64,000 nucleotides of DNA from Xanthomonas sp. (GTDB lineage Bacteria > Pseudomonadota > Gammaproteobacteria > Xanthomonadales > Xanthomonadaceae): assembly GCA_018262705.1 (NCBI GenBank), contig JADFDQ010000001.1:248001-312000 (forward strand). Direction: 5' to 3'. The first letter of the stretch is position 1; each line of letters starts with the position of its first letter. Shown in pieces: positions 9,737-21,502 of this stretch. The notes under the pieces were generated by a model, which was not told the origin of the DNA, did not search any database, and was given only the letters and a program-made list of their open reading frames with translations. Made by a program: the position numbers and the translations under genes.

Positions 9737-10870
9737 TCACTGCGAGATGATGCGGTTGGCCTCTTCCGGTTTCTTGACGCCCTTGGCAAGTGCCTGCCGC
9801 GCCGCCTCTCTGGCTTCGGCCTTTTTGCCCGCGTACTCGTAGACCTTGGCAAGGTTGAGGTACGCCTCGCCGTCTGCCGCCATCGGCGCTGCTTTGCTGT
9901 AGAGCTGGATCGCGCGCGGAATGTCGCCGGCAACGTACGCATTCTGGGCAAGGATCTGGTAATCCCGTGCCAGATCCGGACTTTGCTGGAGGATGCCCTT
10001 GGCCACGCCCGCTTCGATCACCTTCTGGGCATCGTCCCAGCGCTGCGCGTTCATGTAGCCGATGTACAGCGCGCGCAGTTCGCGCTCTTCAGTCAGCATG
10101 CCGCGCTTGTACGCATCTTCCAGCAGCGCGTTGGCCTGGTCGAATTTTTCGGCACCTTGCAGCGCCGCGACCGCATTCATCAACAGCCGCTTGTCGTCCG
10201 GATTGCTGGCGACGAGCGCGCGGTAGGCAGCGGCCGCCTCGTCGTTGCGGCCCATGTTAGCAAGAATGCCGGCGCGGAACGCAAGATGTTCGGGTTTGTC
10301 CGACTTGGTTTCTGCCAGAAAGCGATCGATCGTCGCCAGTGCTGCAGGGTATTGCTCTTCCCCGAACTGGATCACGGCAAGATTGTACATGGTCGCGTAG
10401 TGGCTGTCGTTATCGAGCCCGTTGGCTGCAATGGCCCTCGCGAAGTAATCCGCGGCCTTGGCCTGCTGCTCGAGGTTGGCAGCGGCGTTGCCGGCCATCG
10501 AATAGGCATACGATTTGTCGTAGGCGCCGGCGTCGGACGAAGCGCCAACGGCATCGGCATCGGCCATGACGCCCGCCCAATCATCTTTCTCGTAGCGTTC
10601 CTGCATTTTCTTCAGCTTGGCCAGAAGCTTTGGTGACGCCTTGCCGTCCGGCTGCTGACGGGTTGCCTTCGGATAAACCGCCGGTTTGTTTTCCTCGACG
10701 GCGGTTTCACGACCTTGGTTCAACTCAGCCTGCCGCGCAGCGCGCTGCTCGCGCATGGTCATGGGCCTATTCTGCTGTTCCATCTGGGCCAGGGCCTGCG
10801 GCGCAACGGTGAGCGCACCAAGCCCCAAGACCAGGGCAACAACCAGCGGACGATGATGGATCTGGGTCAT
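9737..10870 (-). CDS. exported TPR-repeat protein
   Basis: 377 residues. A signal peptide (helix LVVALVLGLGALTVAPQALA, cut after ALA) is followed by a charged Gln/Arg linker and then at least six tetratricopeptide-like helical hairpins to the C-terminus. One example is DGEAYLNLAKVYEYAGKKAE. The predicted role is protein-protein contacts in the periplasm; the partner is unknown. It is 146 bp upstream of tonB on the same strand, a position I associate with the tonB region of relatives, so a link to TonB is possible but unproven. ATG at 10870 is chosen because GAGGTG lies six bases before it. Confidence 0.85.
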   Translation of the reverse strand: MTQIHHRPLVVALVLGLGALTVAPQALAQMEQQNRPMTMREQRAARQAELNQGRETAVEENKPAVYPKATRQQPDGKASPKLLAKLKKMQERYEKDDWAGVMADADAVGASSDAGAYDKSYAYSMAGNAAANLEQQAKAADYFARAIAANGLDNDSHYATMYNLAVIQFGEEQYPAALATIDRFLAETKSDKPEHLAFRAGILANMGRNDEAAAAYRALVASNPDDKRLLMNAVAALQGAEKFDQANALLEDAYKRGMLTEERELRALYIGYMNAQRWDDAQKVIEAGVAKGILQQSPDLARDYQILAQNAYVAGDIPRAIQLYSKAAPMAADGEAYLNLAKVYEYAGKKAEAREAARQALAKGVKKPEEANRIISQ

Positions 10871-11111
10871 GGGAGCACCTCGAAGGCGTGATTTCCGCAC
10901 CCACTGCGGCCAAGCACGATGTTAGCGATGACTGACGGGGAACGAAGCCGTGCTGAATGGCCCGGGCCGCTCCCGCTGACCGTCGCGTACGCGTTGTGCT
11001 TGCGTCCACGACTCTTTTTATTTTAGCGCGCTCTCAAACGATACGCCCGCCGCAGCGCAAAACGCGCCGTTTCTGGCGCCGCCGGTCAGGCCCGCGCTAT
11101 CCGGCATGACC

Positions 11112-13628
<2,517 letters not shown>

Positions 13629-13669
13629 CTATAGGAGCGTGCAGTATAGCAAACGCCTGCGTGTCGCGT

Positions 13670-14752
13670 TCAGGCCAGACGTTCGATTTGCTGATGTTTC
13701 ACGTGAAACCTGGCGACTGAAGCCCCGTGTTCTTGCAATGCCGCGGGGGGTTCGGTGCCCGTGATCACGATCTGCGCTCCGCTGGCCGCAAGCACATCGA
13801 TCGCGCGCTCCTGGTGGGCGCGATCAAGCTCCGCACCTAGGTCATCCAGCTGCAGGATCGGCCACCGGCCGAGAATCACGGCCAGGCGCGATGCCTGTGC
13901 AAGCAGCAAGGCCAGAGCAAGTTGTTTGGTCTGGCCGCGCGACAGGCAGTTTGCATCCAGTCCGTCCAACGTCAGCTTCAGGTCGGCGCGGTGCGGCCCC
14001 ACCGAGGTGTGCCCCAGGGCAAGGTCGCGCTCGCGGGACAGCAGCAAGGCGTCACCCAGTCCGCACTCGCGCTGGCGCCAGCCGGGGTGCAGCGTGATGG
14101 AAACCGGGCCGAGTTCTGGAAGTAGGATGTCCAGAAGGCAATTCAGATGTGGCTGCAACGCAGCCACCTGCCCGGAGCGTAAAGCGGTCAAGGCTTCTCC
14201 GGCCAGCGCCAACTCCTGTTCCCATCCATCGAACTGCGGGCCGGGGGCGCGTTGACGGAGCAGAGCATTACGCTGTTTGAGTGCGCGCATGTAGCGCCGC
14301 CACGGCGCCATAAAGGCTTGTTCCACGTGGAACAAACCCCAATCCAGAAAACGCCGTCGCAATTCGCTGCTGCCGTCGATCAGGGCATGGCTGCTCGGCT
14401 CGAAGCTGATCACCGCCAGCGCTGCAACCAGTTGACCAAGCTGTTGCACGTCCTGGCCATCAAGCCGCGCCTGCCACTGACTGCCGGAATGACGCAAACC
14501 GGCACTGCGCTGGAGCGCATCATCAGCACACCAATTTACGACCACTTCCAGTGCGGATTGATTGCGCTGAACCAGCCCGTCGCGAACGCGTCCACGAAAA
14601 CTGCGCCCGTGCGCCATCAGGTGCAAGGCTTCGAGCACGCTGGTCTTGCCGCTGCCGTTTTCGCCGGTGATCAGGTTGAAACCGGGGTCCGGCAGGAATT
14701 CCACCGCATCAAAGCAGCGGAACCGCTCAATTCGCAATCGTTCGATTTTCAC
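13670..14752 (-). CDS. recF: DNA recombination/repair protein RecF
   Basis: SMC-like ABC ATPase that helps load RecA at single-strand gaps through RecFOR. It has 360 residues with Walker A GENGSGKTS near residues 30-38, a signature-like LSRGQTKQLALAL and Walker B LQLDDLGAELD. The start is GTG at 14752 (reads MKIERLRIERFRCF, the usual RecF N-terminus). It is third in the dnaA-dnaN-recF-gyrB run, with gaps of about 90 bp on both sides. Confidence 0.95.
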   Translation of the reverse strand: MKIERLRIERFRCFDAVEFLPDPGFNLITGENGSGKTSVLEALHLMAHGRSFRGRVRDGLVQRNQSALEVVVNWCADDALQRSAGLRHSGSQWQARLDGQDVQQLGQLVAALAVISFEPSSHALIDGSSELRRRFLDWGLFHVEQAFMAPWRRYMRALKQRNALLRQRAPGPQFDGWEQELALAGEALTALRSGQVAALQPHLNCLLDILLPELGPVSITLHPGWRQRECGLGDALLLSRERDLALGHTSVGPHRADLKLTLDGLDANCLSRGQTKQLALALLLAQASRLAVILGRWPILQLDDLGAELDRAHQERAIDVLAASGAQIVITGTEPPAALQEHGASVARFHVKHQQIERLA

Positions 14753-14842
14753 TGCCGACTTGGCTGCTCGTTCATGGCAAGTGCCATCACGCGAACAATC
14801 CCCATGCCGCGCAGGCTCGCTGCCCCGGGGCCTGCGCCTGGA

Positions 14843-15943
14843 TCACAGCCGCAGCGGCATGACCACGTGGCGGACGCGTTCGCTGTCGGCACCACGCACC
14901 AGCGCCGAAGAATTGGCGTCGCGCAGCTGCAGCACCACGAACTCGTCGCGCAGCGCACTCAGCGCCTCCAGCAAATAGGTGACGTTGAAGCCGATCGCCA
15001 GACCCTCCACGCTGGTCTGCGCCTCAAGCTCTTCCTGCGCCTCTTCCAGCTCGGGATTGTGCGCGCTGATCTTCAACAGGTCGCGCGACACCTCGACCCG
15101 GATACCTTTGTACTTTTCATTTGTCAGGATTGCTGCGCGCTGCAATGCCGCACGCAGCAGCTCGCGATCGACCTTGACCTCGCGGTTGGCACCGATGGGA
15201 ATCACCGCTTCGTAATCCGGAAATTTTCCGTCGATCAGCTTGCTGGTGAAGGTGACATCGTCGCGCTTGACCCGGATATGTCCCTTGCCGAGTTCAAGTT
15301 CGAGCATCCGGTCGCTGCCTTCCAGCAGCCGCTGCAGCTCCTGAACGCCCTTGCGCGGCACGATGATCTGACGGTTGCCTGTATGCGGCTCGTCCAGCGA
15401 CACCTCGCACAGGGCCAACCGGTGGCCGTCGGTGGCTGCGCAGCGCAGCACGTCGCTGCGCAGGTCAAACAGCAAACCGTTCAAATAGAACCGGACATCC
15501 TGTTGCGCCATTGCGAAAGCAGTGCGCTCCAGCAATTCTCGCAGTCCGGTTTCCGACACCTGGACACGGTCGGTCGCATCCATCTCATCCAATGCCGGAA
15601 AGTCATTGGCTGGCAGGCAGGCGAGGGTGAAACGGCTGCGCCCGGCCTGGACGGTGGCCTTGCCGTCGCGCAAGGTCAGCGTCACTCGGCTGCCGTCCGG
15701 AAGCGCCCGCACGATATCGAACAATTTGCGGGCGCCCACCGTGGTTTCTCCGTCTTCGGCGTCTTCCACCGCAATCCGGGACACCATTTCAACCTCGAGA
15801 TCGGTACCGGTCAGCGCCAGCTGATTGGACTGCACCCGCACCAGAAGGTTGGCCAGGATGGGCAACGTGTGTCGGCGTTCGACCACATTGACGACCTGTG
15901 CCAAAGGCTTGAGTAAAACTTCACGCTGCAGGGAAAACCGCAT
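14843..15943 (-). CDS. dnaN: DNA polymerase III sliding clamp (beta subunit)
   Basis: 366 residues, identical in length to E. coli DnaN, forming the ring-shaped processivity clamp as a dimer. It begins MRFSLQREVLLKPLAQVVNV and ends with the conserved HVVMPLRL tail, which contributes to the partner-binding cleft. AAGGGG lies six bases before the ATG at 15943, which decides the start over an in-frame codon 51 nt upstream. It follows the candidate origin region and precedes recF. Confidence 0.97.
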   Translation of the reverse strand: MRFSLQREVLLKPLAQVVNVVERRHTLPILANLLVRVQSNQLALTGTDLEVEMVSRIAVEDAEDGETTVGARKLFDIVRALPDGSRVTLTLRDGKATVQAGRSRFTLACLPANDFPALDEMDATDRVQVSETGLRELLERTAFAMAQQDVRFYLNGLLFDLRSDVLRCAATDGHRLALCEVSLDEPHTGNRQIIVPRKGVQELQRLLEGSDRMLELELGKGHIRVKRDDVTFTSKLIDGKFPDYEAVIPIGANREVKVDRELLRAALQRAAILTNEKYKGIRVEVSRDLLKISAHNPELEEAQEELEAQTSVEGLAIGFNVTYLLEALSALRDEFVVLQLRDANSSALVRGADSERVRHVVMPLRL

Positions 15944-16199
15944 GTGGACCCCTTGGTCTGGCTGGTTTGCGTGCCTGCGGTATCCCGCATGCACGCCTGC
16001 TTTTAATAATGAATAACTATTAAAAGCGTGGTGGTGGAGTGCCTGAAAATCACTGGATAACTGATGTATCTTGTTGATATTACTATGTTTATAGAGTCGT
16101 CATTCGCCTGTATAACTGTCTTTGGGGGTTGTGAAGTTCCTGTGGGTATCTTTATCGACCGAAGTATTTCCACAACTTGTTCACAGCTTGTTCCCATCG
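15944..16199. other. candidate replication origin (dnaA-dnaN intergenic region)
   Basis: 256-bp gap that is clearly AT-richer than its surroundings, for example around 16010-16025 and 16070-16095. Possible DnaA boxes by comparison with TTATNCACA: TTGTTCACA at 16177 (8 of 9), ATTTCCACA at 16166 (7 of 9), and on the other strand sites at 16141, 16107 and 16052 (7 of 9 each). There is no perfect box. Origins between dnaA and dnaN are usual in Xanthomonas-type chromosomes. The gap must also hold the dnaN promoter and ribosome-binding site. Confidence 0.55.
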
Positions 16200-17513
16200 T
16201 TATTCGCTGAGCTTGCGAACCAGTTTCTCCCAGTCATCGTGCAGTTTGCCATCGGTTTCCCGCATTTTCTGGATCTGGCGGCAGGCATGCATCACCGTGG
16301 TGTGATCGCGTCCCCCGAACTCCTCGCCAATCAAGGGCAGGCTGTATTCCGTCAACTCCTTGGTCAGCGCCATGGCGATCTGACGCGGGCGTGCCAGCGT
16401 CCGGGTTCGCTTCTTTGCCAGCATCTCCTTCAGTTGCAGCCCGTAGTAGTCTGCCACGACCTTCTGGATGTTGGGGATACTGATCGCCTGCTGCTGCGCA
16501 CGCCATAGGTCGCGCAGCGTTTCCTGGGCAAATTCCAGCGTCACCGCGCGGCCGAGGAAGCCGGCCTGCGCGGTCAGTTTGTTGATCGCACCCTCCAGCT
16601 CGCGCACGTTGCTGCGCATTTTCTTGGCGATCAGCTGGGCGACTTCGTCCGGAATCGCGACCCCGCGCTCGTGCGCCTTGGACAGCACGATCTGGGCCCG
16701 TGTTTCGAAGTCCGGCGGATCGATCGCCACCGACAGTCCCCAGCCCAACCGCGATTTCAGGCGCGGCTCCAGACCATCGACCTCGCGCGGGTAGCGGTCG
16801 CAGGTGAGGATGATCTGCTGCTTGCCGTCAAACAGGGCGTTGAAGGTGTGGAAAAACTCTTCCTGGGTGCGGTCCTTGCCGGCGAAAAACTGGATGTCGT
16901 CGATCAGCAGCGCGTCGATCTGCTGGAACTGGCGCTTGAAGCGGTCGGCGGTCTTGTCCTGCAGGGCGCGGAAGAAGGCGTTGTAGAACCCGTTGGAGTG
17001 CAGATAGAGGACTTTGGTCCCCGGTTTCAGGCGGCGCATCTCGTTGCCGGCGGCGAACATCAAATGGGTTTTGCCCAGACCGGTGCCCCCGTAGAGCAGC
17101 AGCGGATTGTGGGCGCGCTCACCGGGCTGGTGGGCAGCGTGCAAGGCGGCCGCGCGCGCCAGTTGATTGCTGCGGCCTTCGACGAAATTTTCGAAGGTGT
17201 AGTGGGCTTCGACGTTGCCTTGAAAGACTTCGCCGGCAGCGGCTGCAGACGCCGAAGACATCACGACCGCGCTGGCGCGTTTCGGGGTGCCGATATCGAG
17301 AACCACCTCGGTTCCGAGAGCGAAATGCTCGACCAATTCGCGAATCCTCGGAAGGTAGCGACGCTGGACTTCTTCGTGGACAAAGGAATTGGGCGCATAC
17401 AGCACCAACCCGCCATCGCGCCGCTCGACCAGCAGCGGTTTGAGCCAGGTGCGTACCTCCTCAAGAGGAAGCTCGGTTTCAAGGCGTCGAAGACAGGTGG
17501 GCCAAACGTCCAT
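16200..17513 (-). CDS. dnaA: chromosomal replication initiator protein DnaA
   Basis: AAA+ initiator that binds DnaA boxes and opens the origin. It has 437 residues: domain I to about 85, a short linker, the AAA+ domain with Walker [10 protein letters not shown] and Walker [13 protein letters not shown], and the helix-turn-helix domain IV with the DnaA signature [15 protein letters not shown]. The start [12 protein letters not shown] at 17513 is chosen because domain I begins there; an upstream extension of 31 codons does not resemble the family. It is divergent from rpmH across 196 bp. Confidence 0.97.
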   Translation of the reverse strand: MDVWPTCLRRLETELPLEEVRTWLKPLLVERRDGGLVLYAPNSFVHEEVQRRYLPRIRELVEHFALGTEVVLDIGTPKRASAVVMSSASAAAAGEVFQGNVEAHYTFENFVEGRSNQLARAAALHAAHQPGERAHNPLLLYGGTGLGKTHLMFAAGNEMRRLKPGTKVLYLHSNGFYNAFFRALQDKTADRFKRQFQQIDALLIDDIQFFAGKDRTQEEFFHTFNALFDGKQQIILTCDRYPREVDGLEPRLKSRLGWGLSVAIDPPDFETRAQIVLSKAHERGVAIPDEVAQLIAKKMRSNVRELEGAINKLTAQAGFLGRAVTLEFAQETLRDLWRAQQQAISIPNIQKVVADYYGLQLKEMLAKKRTRTLARPRQIAMALTKELTEYSLPLIGEEFGGRDHTTVMHACRQIQKMRETDGKLHDDWEKLVRKLSE

Positions 17514-17640
17514 GCGAAGTCGGGTGTGCGGCGGCAAGGGCAGGCCGGCGCAAAGCGCGCCGGCGGAAAAGGTGCAGGGGAACACGCAGCGTATCACCGG
17601 CGGCAAAGTGCGCCAAACCGGAAGCGCACGCGGGATGAAT

Positions 17641-17670
17641 TTGCAGTCAAACGAAAAAGCGTTCTATAAT
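17641..17670 (+). promoter_or_regulatory. sigma70 promoter of rpmH-rnpA
   Basis: TTGCAG at 17641-17646 and a perfect TATAAT at 17665-17670, separated by 18 bp. Transcription would start about 17677, giving a leader of roughly 33 nt before the rpmH ATG at 17710. It is the best-looking promoter in the window, as expected for a ribosomal protein gene. Confidence 0.8.
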
Positions 17671-17709
17671 CGACGACTTTTTTCGATCTACAAGTTACGC
17701 AGGGACGTC

Positions 17710-17850
17710 ATGGCCACCAAGCGCACTTATCAGCCCAGCAACCTCAAGCGCAAGCGCGATCACGGCTTTCGCGCCCGCATGAAGACCGCCGACGGCCGCA
17801 AGGTGCTGGCCCGTCGCCGCGCCAAGGGTCGCCGTCGTCTGACCGTCTGA
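17710..17850 (+). CDS. rpmH: 50S ribosomal protein L34
   Basis: 46-residue basic protein of the large ribosomal subunit. It opens [20 protein letters not shown] and ends with the family [10 protein letters not shown] tail, the same size as other L34 proteins. First gene of the rpmH-rnpA-yidC-mnmE run, transcribed away from dnaA. Confidence 0.98.
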   Translation: MATKRTYQPSNLKRKRDHGFRARMKTADGRKVLARRRAKGRRRLTV

Positions 17851-17909
17851 CCGGCAGGATCGGACCGCGGCGCGACACCGCCTTTGCGCTTGCAAAGGAC
17901 GTCAGCAGA

Positions 17910-18377
17910 ATGCCGTCGGTTTCAGCGACCATGCCGGATGCGCGCAGCGACCATTTCGAAGCAACGAAGGGCAGCGGTTTTCCGCGCTCTTCGCGGCTGC
18001 GCGCCAAGCCGCAATTCGATCGCGTGTTCAAGCAGGGGCGGCGCAGCAACGATCCGCTGCTGACCCTGTACTGGCTTGAGGATTCGGAACCGGCGCGGCT
18101 GGGCCTTGCTGTCTCGCGCAAGGTCGACCCGCGCGCCGTGGGCCGCAACCGGATCAAGCGCGCCCTGCGCGAAGGCTTTCGTGTGCTGCGGCCCGATCTC
18201 CGCGGCGGCGCCTACGTGCTGGTTGCCCGCAGCGAAGCGGCCCGAGCCGACGGCAAGGCGCTGCGTGCAGCGTTCGAACGCAAACTGCATCGGCTCGGCG
18301 CGTTGCCGCTGCCGTCTGCGCTGGGCACAATGCCGCCCGCCCGCCCCCCGCACGCTCTTTCCCCGGACGCCGAGTGA
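17910..18377 (+). CDS. rnpA: ribonuclease P protein component
   Basis: Protein subunit of RNase P, which with the M1 RNA removes 5' leaders from tRNA precursors. It has up to 155 residues; an ATG at 17931 is also possible. The family core LGLAVSRKVDPRAVGRNRIK, with the conserved RNR motif, sits at about residues 63-82. A Pro/Ala-rich tail of about 20 residues follows. Its stop overlaps the yidC start (TGATG), so the two are translationally coupled. The usual yidD gene between them is absent. Confidence 0.93.
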   Translation: MPSVSATMPDARSDHFEATKGSGFPRSSRLRAKPQFDRVFKQGRRSNDPLLTLYWLEDSEPARLGLAVSRKVDPRAVGRNRIKRALREGFRVLRPDLRGGAYVLVARSEAARADGKALRAAFERKLHRLGALPLPSALGTMPPARPPHALSPDAE

Positions 18378-20029
18378 TGAATCAAATCCGCAAACTGCTG
18401 TTGTTCGCTTGGCTGGCCGTGGCTTTCCTGCTGTGGCAGGCGTGGAGCACGGAACATGCGGTGACGGATCCTGCACCAGCCGCGGTTGCGGCGCCGGCCG
18501 CAGCGACCACCGCCGCGGTGCCAACGGCCAGCGCCGTTCCTGCGGCAACGGCACACCCGACGCCGCAGGCGGCGTCGCCGGCAGCGCGCGGGCCAACGCT
18601 GCAGTTGCGCAATGACGTGCTTGCGCTGGATCTCAATGGACGCGACGTGACCCGCGCCGAGTTGCTGCATTTCCCGCAAACGGCGGCAAAAAATTCGCCG
18701 CCGGTGGTGTTGCTCGATCCAACCCCGGCGACCTACTTCGAAGCCAGCGCGGCCTGGATCGGCACGGACGGCAGCGAGCCGATATTCCAGCCGGCAGACG
18801 CCGTGCGCAGCATTACGCTCGCCCCAGGGCAGGCGTCGGTGACAGCGAATTTCCGGGCGACCACCGCGTCCGGTCTGACCGTGCAGCGCAGCTTCACCTT
18901 GAAGCGCGGCAGCTATGTCGTGGAGATTCGCGACACGCTGGACAACGCCGGCAGCGCCAGCTGGACCGGAGACATCCAGCGCCGCCTCGTGCGGCTGCCG
19001 CCGGTGACCAAACGCAGTTTCTTCAATCCGGAAACCATCAGCCTCAACGGCGCGGCTTGGTACAGCCCGGAAGACAAGTACAAAAAGCGGCGCTATCCCG
19101 ATTTCGCCAAAGACGGTCCATTGAACCAGGAAGTCCACGGCGGTTGGATCGGGCTGTCCCAGCACTATTTTCTCGCCGCCTGGGTGCCGCAGCGCGATCA
19201 GGGCGCGCTGTTCTCGCTGGCCGAGCGCGGCAATCAATATGAAGTCGATGCTCGCGGTCCGCAGGTGACGCTGGCACCGGGACAGCGCTTCACCACCACG
19301 ACAACGCTGGTGATCGCGCCAAAAGTGGCCACCGATCTGGACACGGTGGCGCCGGGGCTGGGGCTGTCGCTCGATTACGGCATCTTTACCGTGTTCGCCA
19401 AGCCCATCCATTGGCTGCTGACCCAGCTGCACAAGATCACCGGCAACTGGGGCTGGGCAATCGTGCTGCTGGTGGTGCTGATCAAGCTGCTGCTGTATCC
19501 GCTGTCGGCCAAGCAGTACCAGTCGATGGCCAAGATGCGCAAGTTCCAGCCGCGCATCGCCCAGCTCAAAGAGCGCTACGGCGACGACAAGCAGAAGTTC
19601 CAGCTGGCGATGATGGATCTGTACAAGCGCGAAAAGGTCAATCCGGCCGGCGGCTGCCTGCCGCTGCTGATCCAGATGCCGATCTTCTTAGCGCTGTACT
19701 ACGTTTTGATCGAAGCGATCGAGCTGCGCCACGCGCCGTGGATCATGGGCTGGATCGGCGATCTGACCGCGCCCGATCCGTATTTTATCCTGCCGATCCT
19801 CAACGGCGTGGTGATGTTCCTGACCCAGAAGATGACGCCGACCGCGGGCATGGACCCGATGCAGGCGAAGATGATGCAGGCCATGCCGGTGGTGATGGCG
19901 GTCATGTTCGCCCTGTTCCCGGCCGGCCTGGTGTTGTACTGGGTCACCAACGGCGCGCTGGGCATGGCCCAGCAGTGGATGAACATGAAGCGCTACGCGG
20001 ACCCACCCGCGGGCGCGGTTCAAAGCTGA
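18377..20029 (+). CDS. yidC: membrane protein insertase YidC
   Basis: Inserts and folds inner-membrane proteins, alone or with SecYEG. It has 550 residues. Helix 1 (about 6-22) is followed by an Ala/Pro-rich linker, a large periplasmic beta domain (about 75-330) and the conserved core of five helices beginning LDYGIFTVFAKPIHWLLTQL. The hydrophilic-groove Arg region VLIKLLLYPLSAKQYQSMAK and the MQMPIFLALY-like segment (LIQMPIFLALYYVL) are present. The start is ATG at 18377, overlapping the rnpA stop. Confidence 0.97.
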   Translation: MNQIRKLLLFAWLAVAFLLWQAWSTEHAVTDPAPAAVAAPAAATTAAVPTASAVPAATAHPTPQAASPAARGPTLQLRNDVLALDLNGRDVTRAELLHFPQTAAKNSPPVVLLDPTPATYFEASAAWIGTDGSEPIFQPADAVRSITLAPGQASVTANFRATTASGLTVQRSFTLKRGSYVVEIRDTLDNAGSASWTGDIQRRLVRLPPVTKRSFFNPETISLNGAAWYSPEDKYKKRRYPDFAKDGPLNQEVHGGWIGLSQHYFLAAWVPQRDQGALFSLAERGNQYEVDARGPQVTLAPGQRFTTTTTLVIAPKVATDLDTVAPGLGLSLDYGIFTVFAKPIHWLLTQLHKITGNWGWAIVLLVVLIKLLLYPLSAKQYQSMAKMRKFQPRIAQLKERYGDDKQKFQLAMMDLYKREKVNPAGGCLPLLIQMPIFLALYYVLIEAIELRHAPWIMGWIGDLTAPDPYFILPILNGVVMFLTQKMTPTAGMDPMQAKMMQAMPVVMAVMFALFPAGLVLYWVTNGALGMAQQWMNMKRYADPPAGAVQS

Positions 20030-20089
20030 CCGCAGCTGGCGGCGCTCGAATCCACCGGCGCCGCGCGGCGGATCTGCAATCATCGGCCG

Positions 20090-21418
20090 ATGGCTTCCCT
20101 CGATACCATCGTCGCAATCGCCAGCGCGCCCGGATCGGGCGGCGTGGGCATCGTGCGGTTGTCCGGGCCGTCGGCATTGTCGATCGGCGAGCGGACGTGT
20201 TCGCGTCGCTTGCGGCCGCGGCGTGCGGTTTTCGCGCAATTTCTCGATGCCGACGGGCAGACGATTGATGACGGCATCGCGCTGTATTTCCGCGGCCCGG
20301 CCAGCTTCACCGGCGAGGACGTGGTCGAACTGCAGGCGCACGGCAGCCCGGTGGTGTTGCAGCAGTTGGTCCGGCGCTGCATCGCGCTGGGGGCGCGGCA
20401 GGCCCGGCCCGGAGAATTCAGCGAGCGGGCGTTTCTCAACGGCAAGCTGGACCTGGCGCAGGCGGAGGCGATTGCCGATCTGATCGCCGCCGCCGATGTT
20501 CGCGCCGCCCGCGCCGCCCGGCGTTCGCTGGAAGGGGTGTTCTCACGGCAGGTCGAGGCGCTGATGGGCCTGCTGCTGGCGGTTCGCGTGCACGTCGAGG
20601 CCGCCATCGATTTCGCCGACGAGCCCTTGGACACCCTGGGGGGCGCGGAACTGCGCGCACGCATGCAGACGGCCCGCGCCGAGCTGGATCGGCTGCGCGC
20701 AGAGGCCAGGCGCGGACGCAAGCTGCGCGACGGGCTGCATGTCGTGCTGGTGGGGCCGCCCAATGCCGGCAAAAGCTCCCTGCTCAACGCGCTGGCCGGA
20801 AGCGAACGGGCGATCGTGACCGCCGTGGCAGGCACCACCCGCGACACCCTGGAAGAGACGCTGCGGCTGGACGGCGTCGAGCTGACCTTGGTCGATACCG
20901 CGGGATTGCGCGCGGCGGGCGATGCCATAGAAGCCGAGGGCATTCGGCGCGCCCGCGCGGAACTGCAGCGCGCCGATCTGGCGTTGGCGGTGGTGGATGC
21001 GACCCGGCCGAACCTCGGCCGCGCTGCGCTAGTCGAAGAACTGGAAGGCGTCCCTGCCGTGCTGTGGCTCTACAACAAGACCGATCTGTTGCCGGAGGCG
21101 CCCGAACTGCCGTCCGATGCGCTGGCGCTGTCGGCGCGGATCGGCAGCGGACTGGAAGCGCTGCGCCGACGACTTTTCGAACTGGCTGGCGGAGACATGC
21201 CGGAAGGCGCGTTTTCCGCGCGGATCCGACACGTCGAGGCCTTGGCGCGGGCATCGGACTGGCTGCATCAAGCCGCGTCCGAATTGGCGCACGAGCGCCT
21301 TGAACTGGCGGCCGAAGCGCTGCGCAGGGCCCACGACGCACTCGGAGAAATCGGCGGGAAAATCGACGCGGACGGTCTACTCGGTCACATTTTTGCGACG
21401 TTCTGCGTCGGCAAATGA
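20090..21418 (+). CDS. mnmE: tRNA modification GTPase MnmE
   Basis: With MnmG it installs the 5-carboxymethylaminomethyl group on U34 of several tRNAs. It has 442 residues. The N-terminal folate-binding domain (to about 115) is followed by helical segments and an inserted G domain with G1 [10 protein letters not shown]3 DTAG and G4 NKTD. The final residues FCVGK match the C-terminal catalytic-Cys motif (FCIGK in most). It lies 60 bp after yidC on the same strand. Confidence 0.97.
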   Translation: MASLDTIVAIASAPGSGGVGIVRLSGPSALSIGERTCSRRLRPRRAVFAQFLDADGQTIDDGIALYFRGPASFTGEDVVELQAHGSPVVLQQLVRRCIALGARQARPGEFSERAFLNGKLDLAQAEAIADLIAAADVRAARAARRSLEGVFSRQVEALMGLLLAVRVHVEAAIDFADEPLDTLGGAELRARMQTARAELDRLRAEARRGRKLRDGLHVVLVGPPNAGKSSLLNALAGSERAIVTAVAGTTRDTLEETLRLDGVELTLVDTAGLRAAGDAIEAEGIRRARAELQRADLALAVVDATRPNLGRAALVEELEGVPAVLWLYNKTDLLPEAPELPSDALALSARIGSGLEALRRRLFELAGGDMPEGAFSARIRHVEALARASDWLHQAASELAHERLELAAEALRRAHDALGEIGGKIDADGLLGHIFATFCVGK

Positions 21419-21502
21419 ACCGAAATCGGCGTTTGTACTTGACAAATGCGGCCTGCTGCTGCGTCCTATCACCAACAGCCCGTATCCACAGGGGTAGACG
21501 AG

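Noticed and set aside
10871-11111. Small RNA or gene between gyrB and the TPR gene
   Set aside because: 241 bp with no open frame of note, no clear promoter pair and only weak hairpins.
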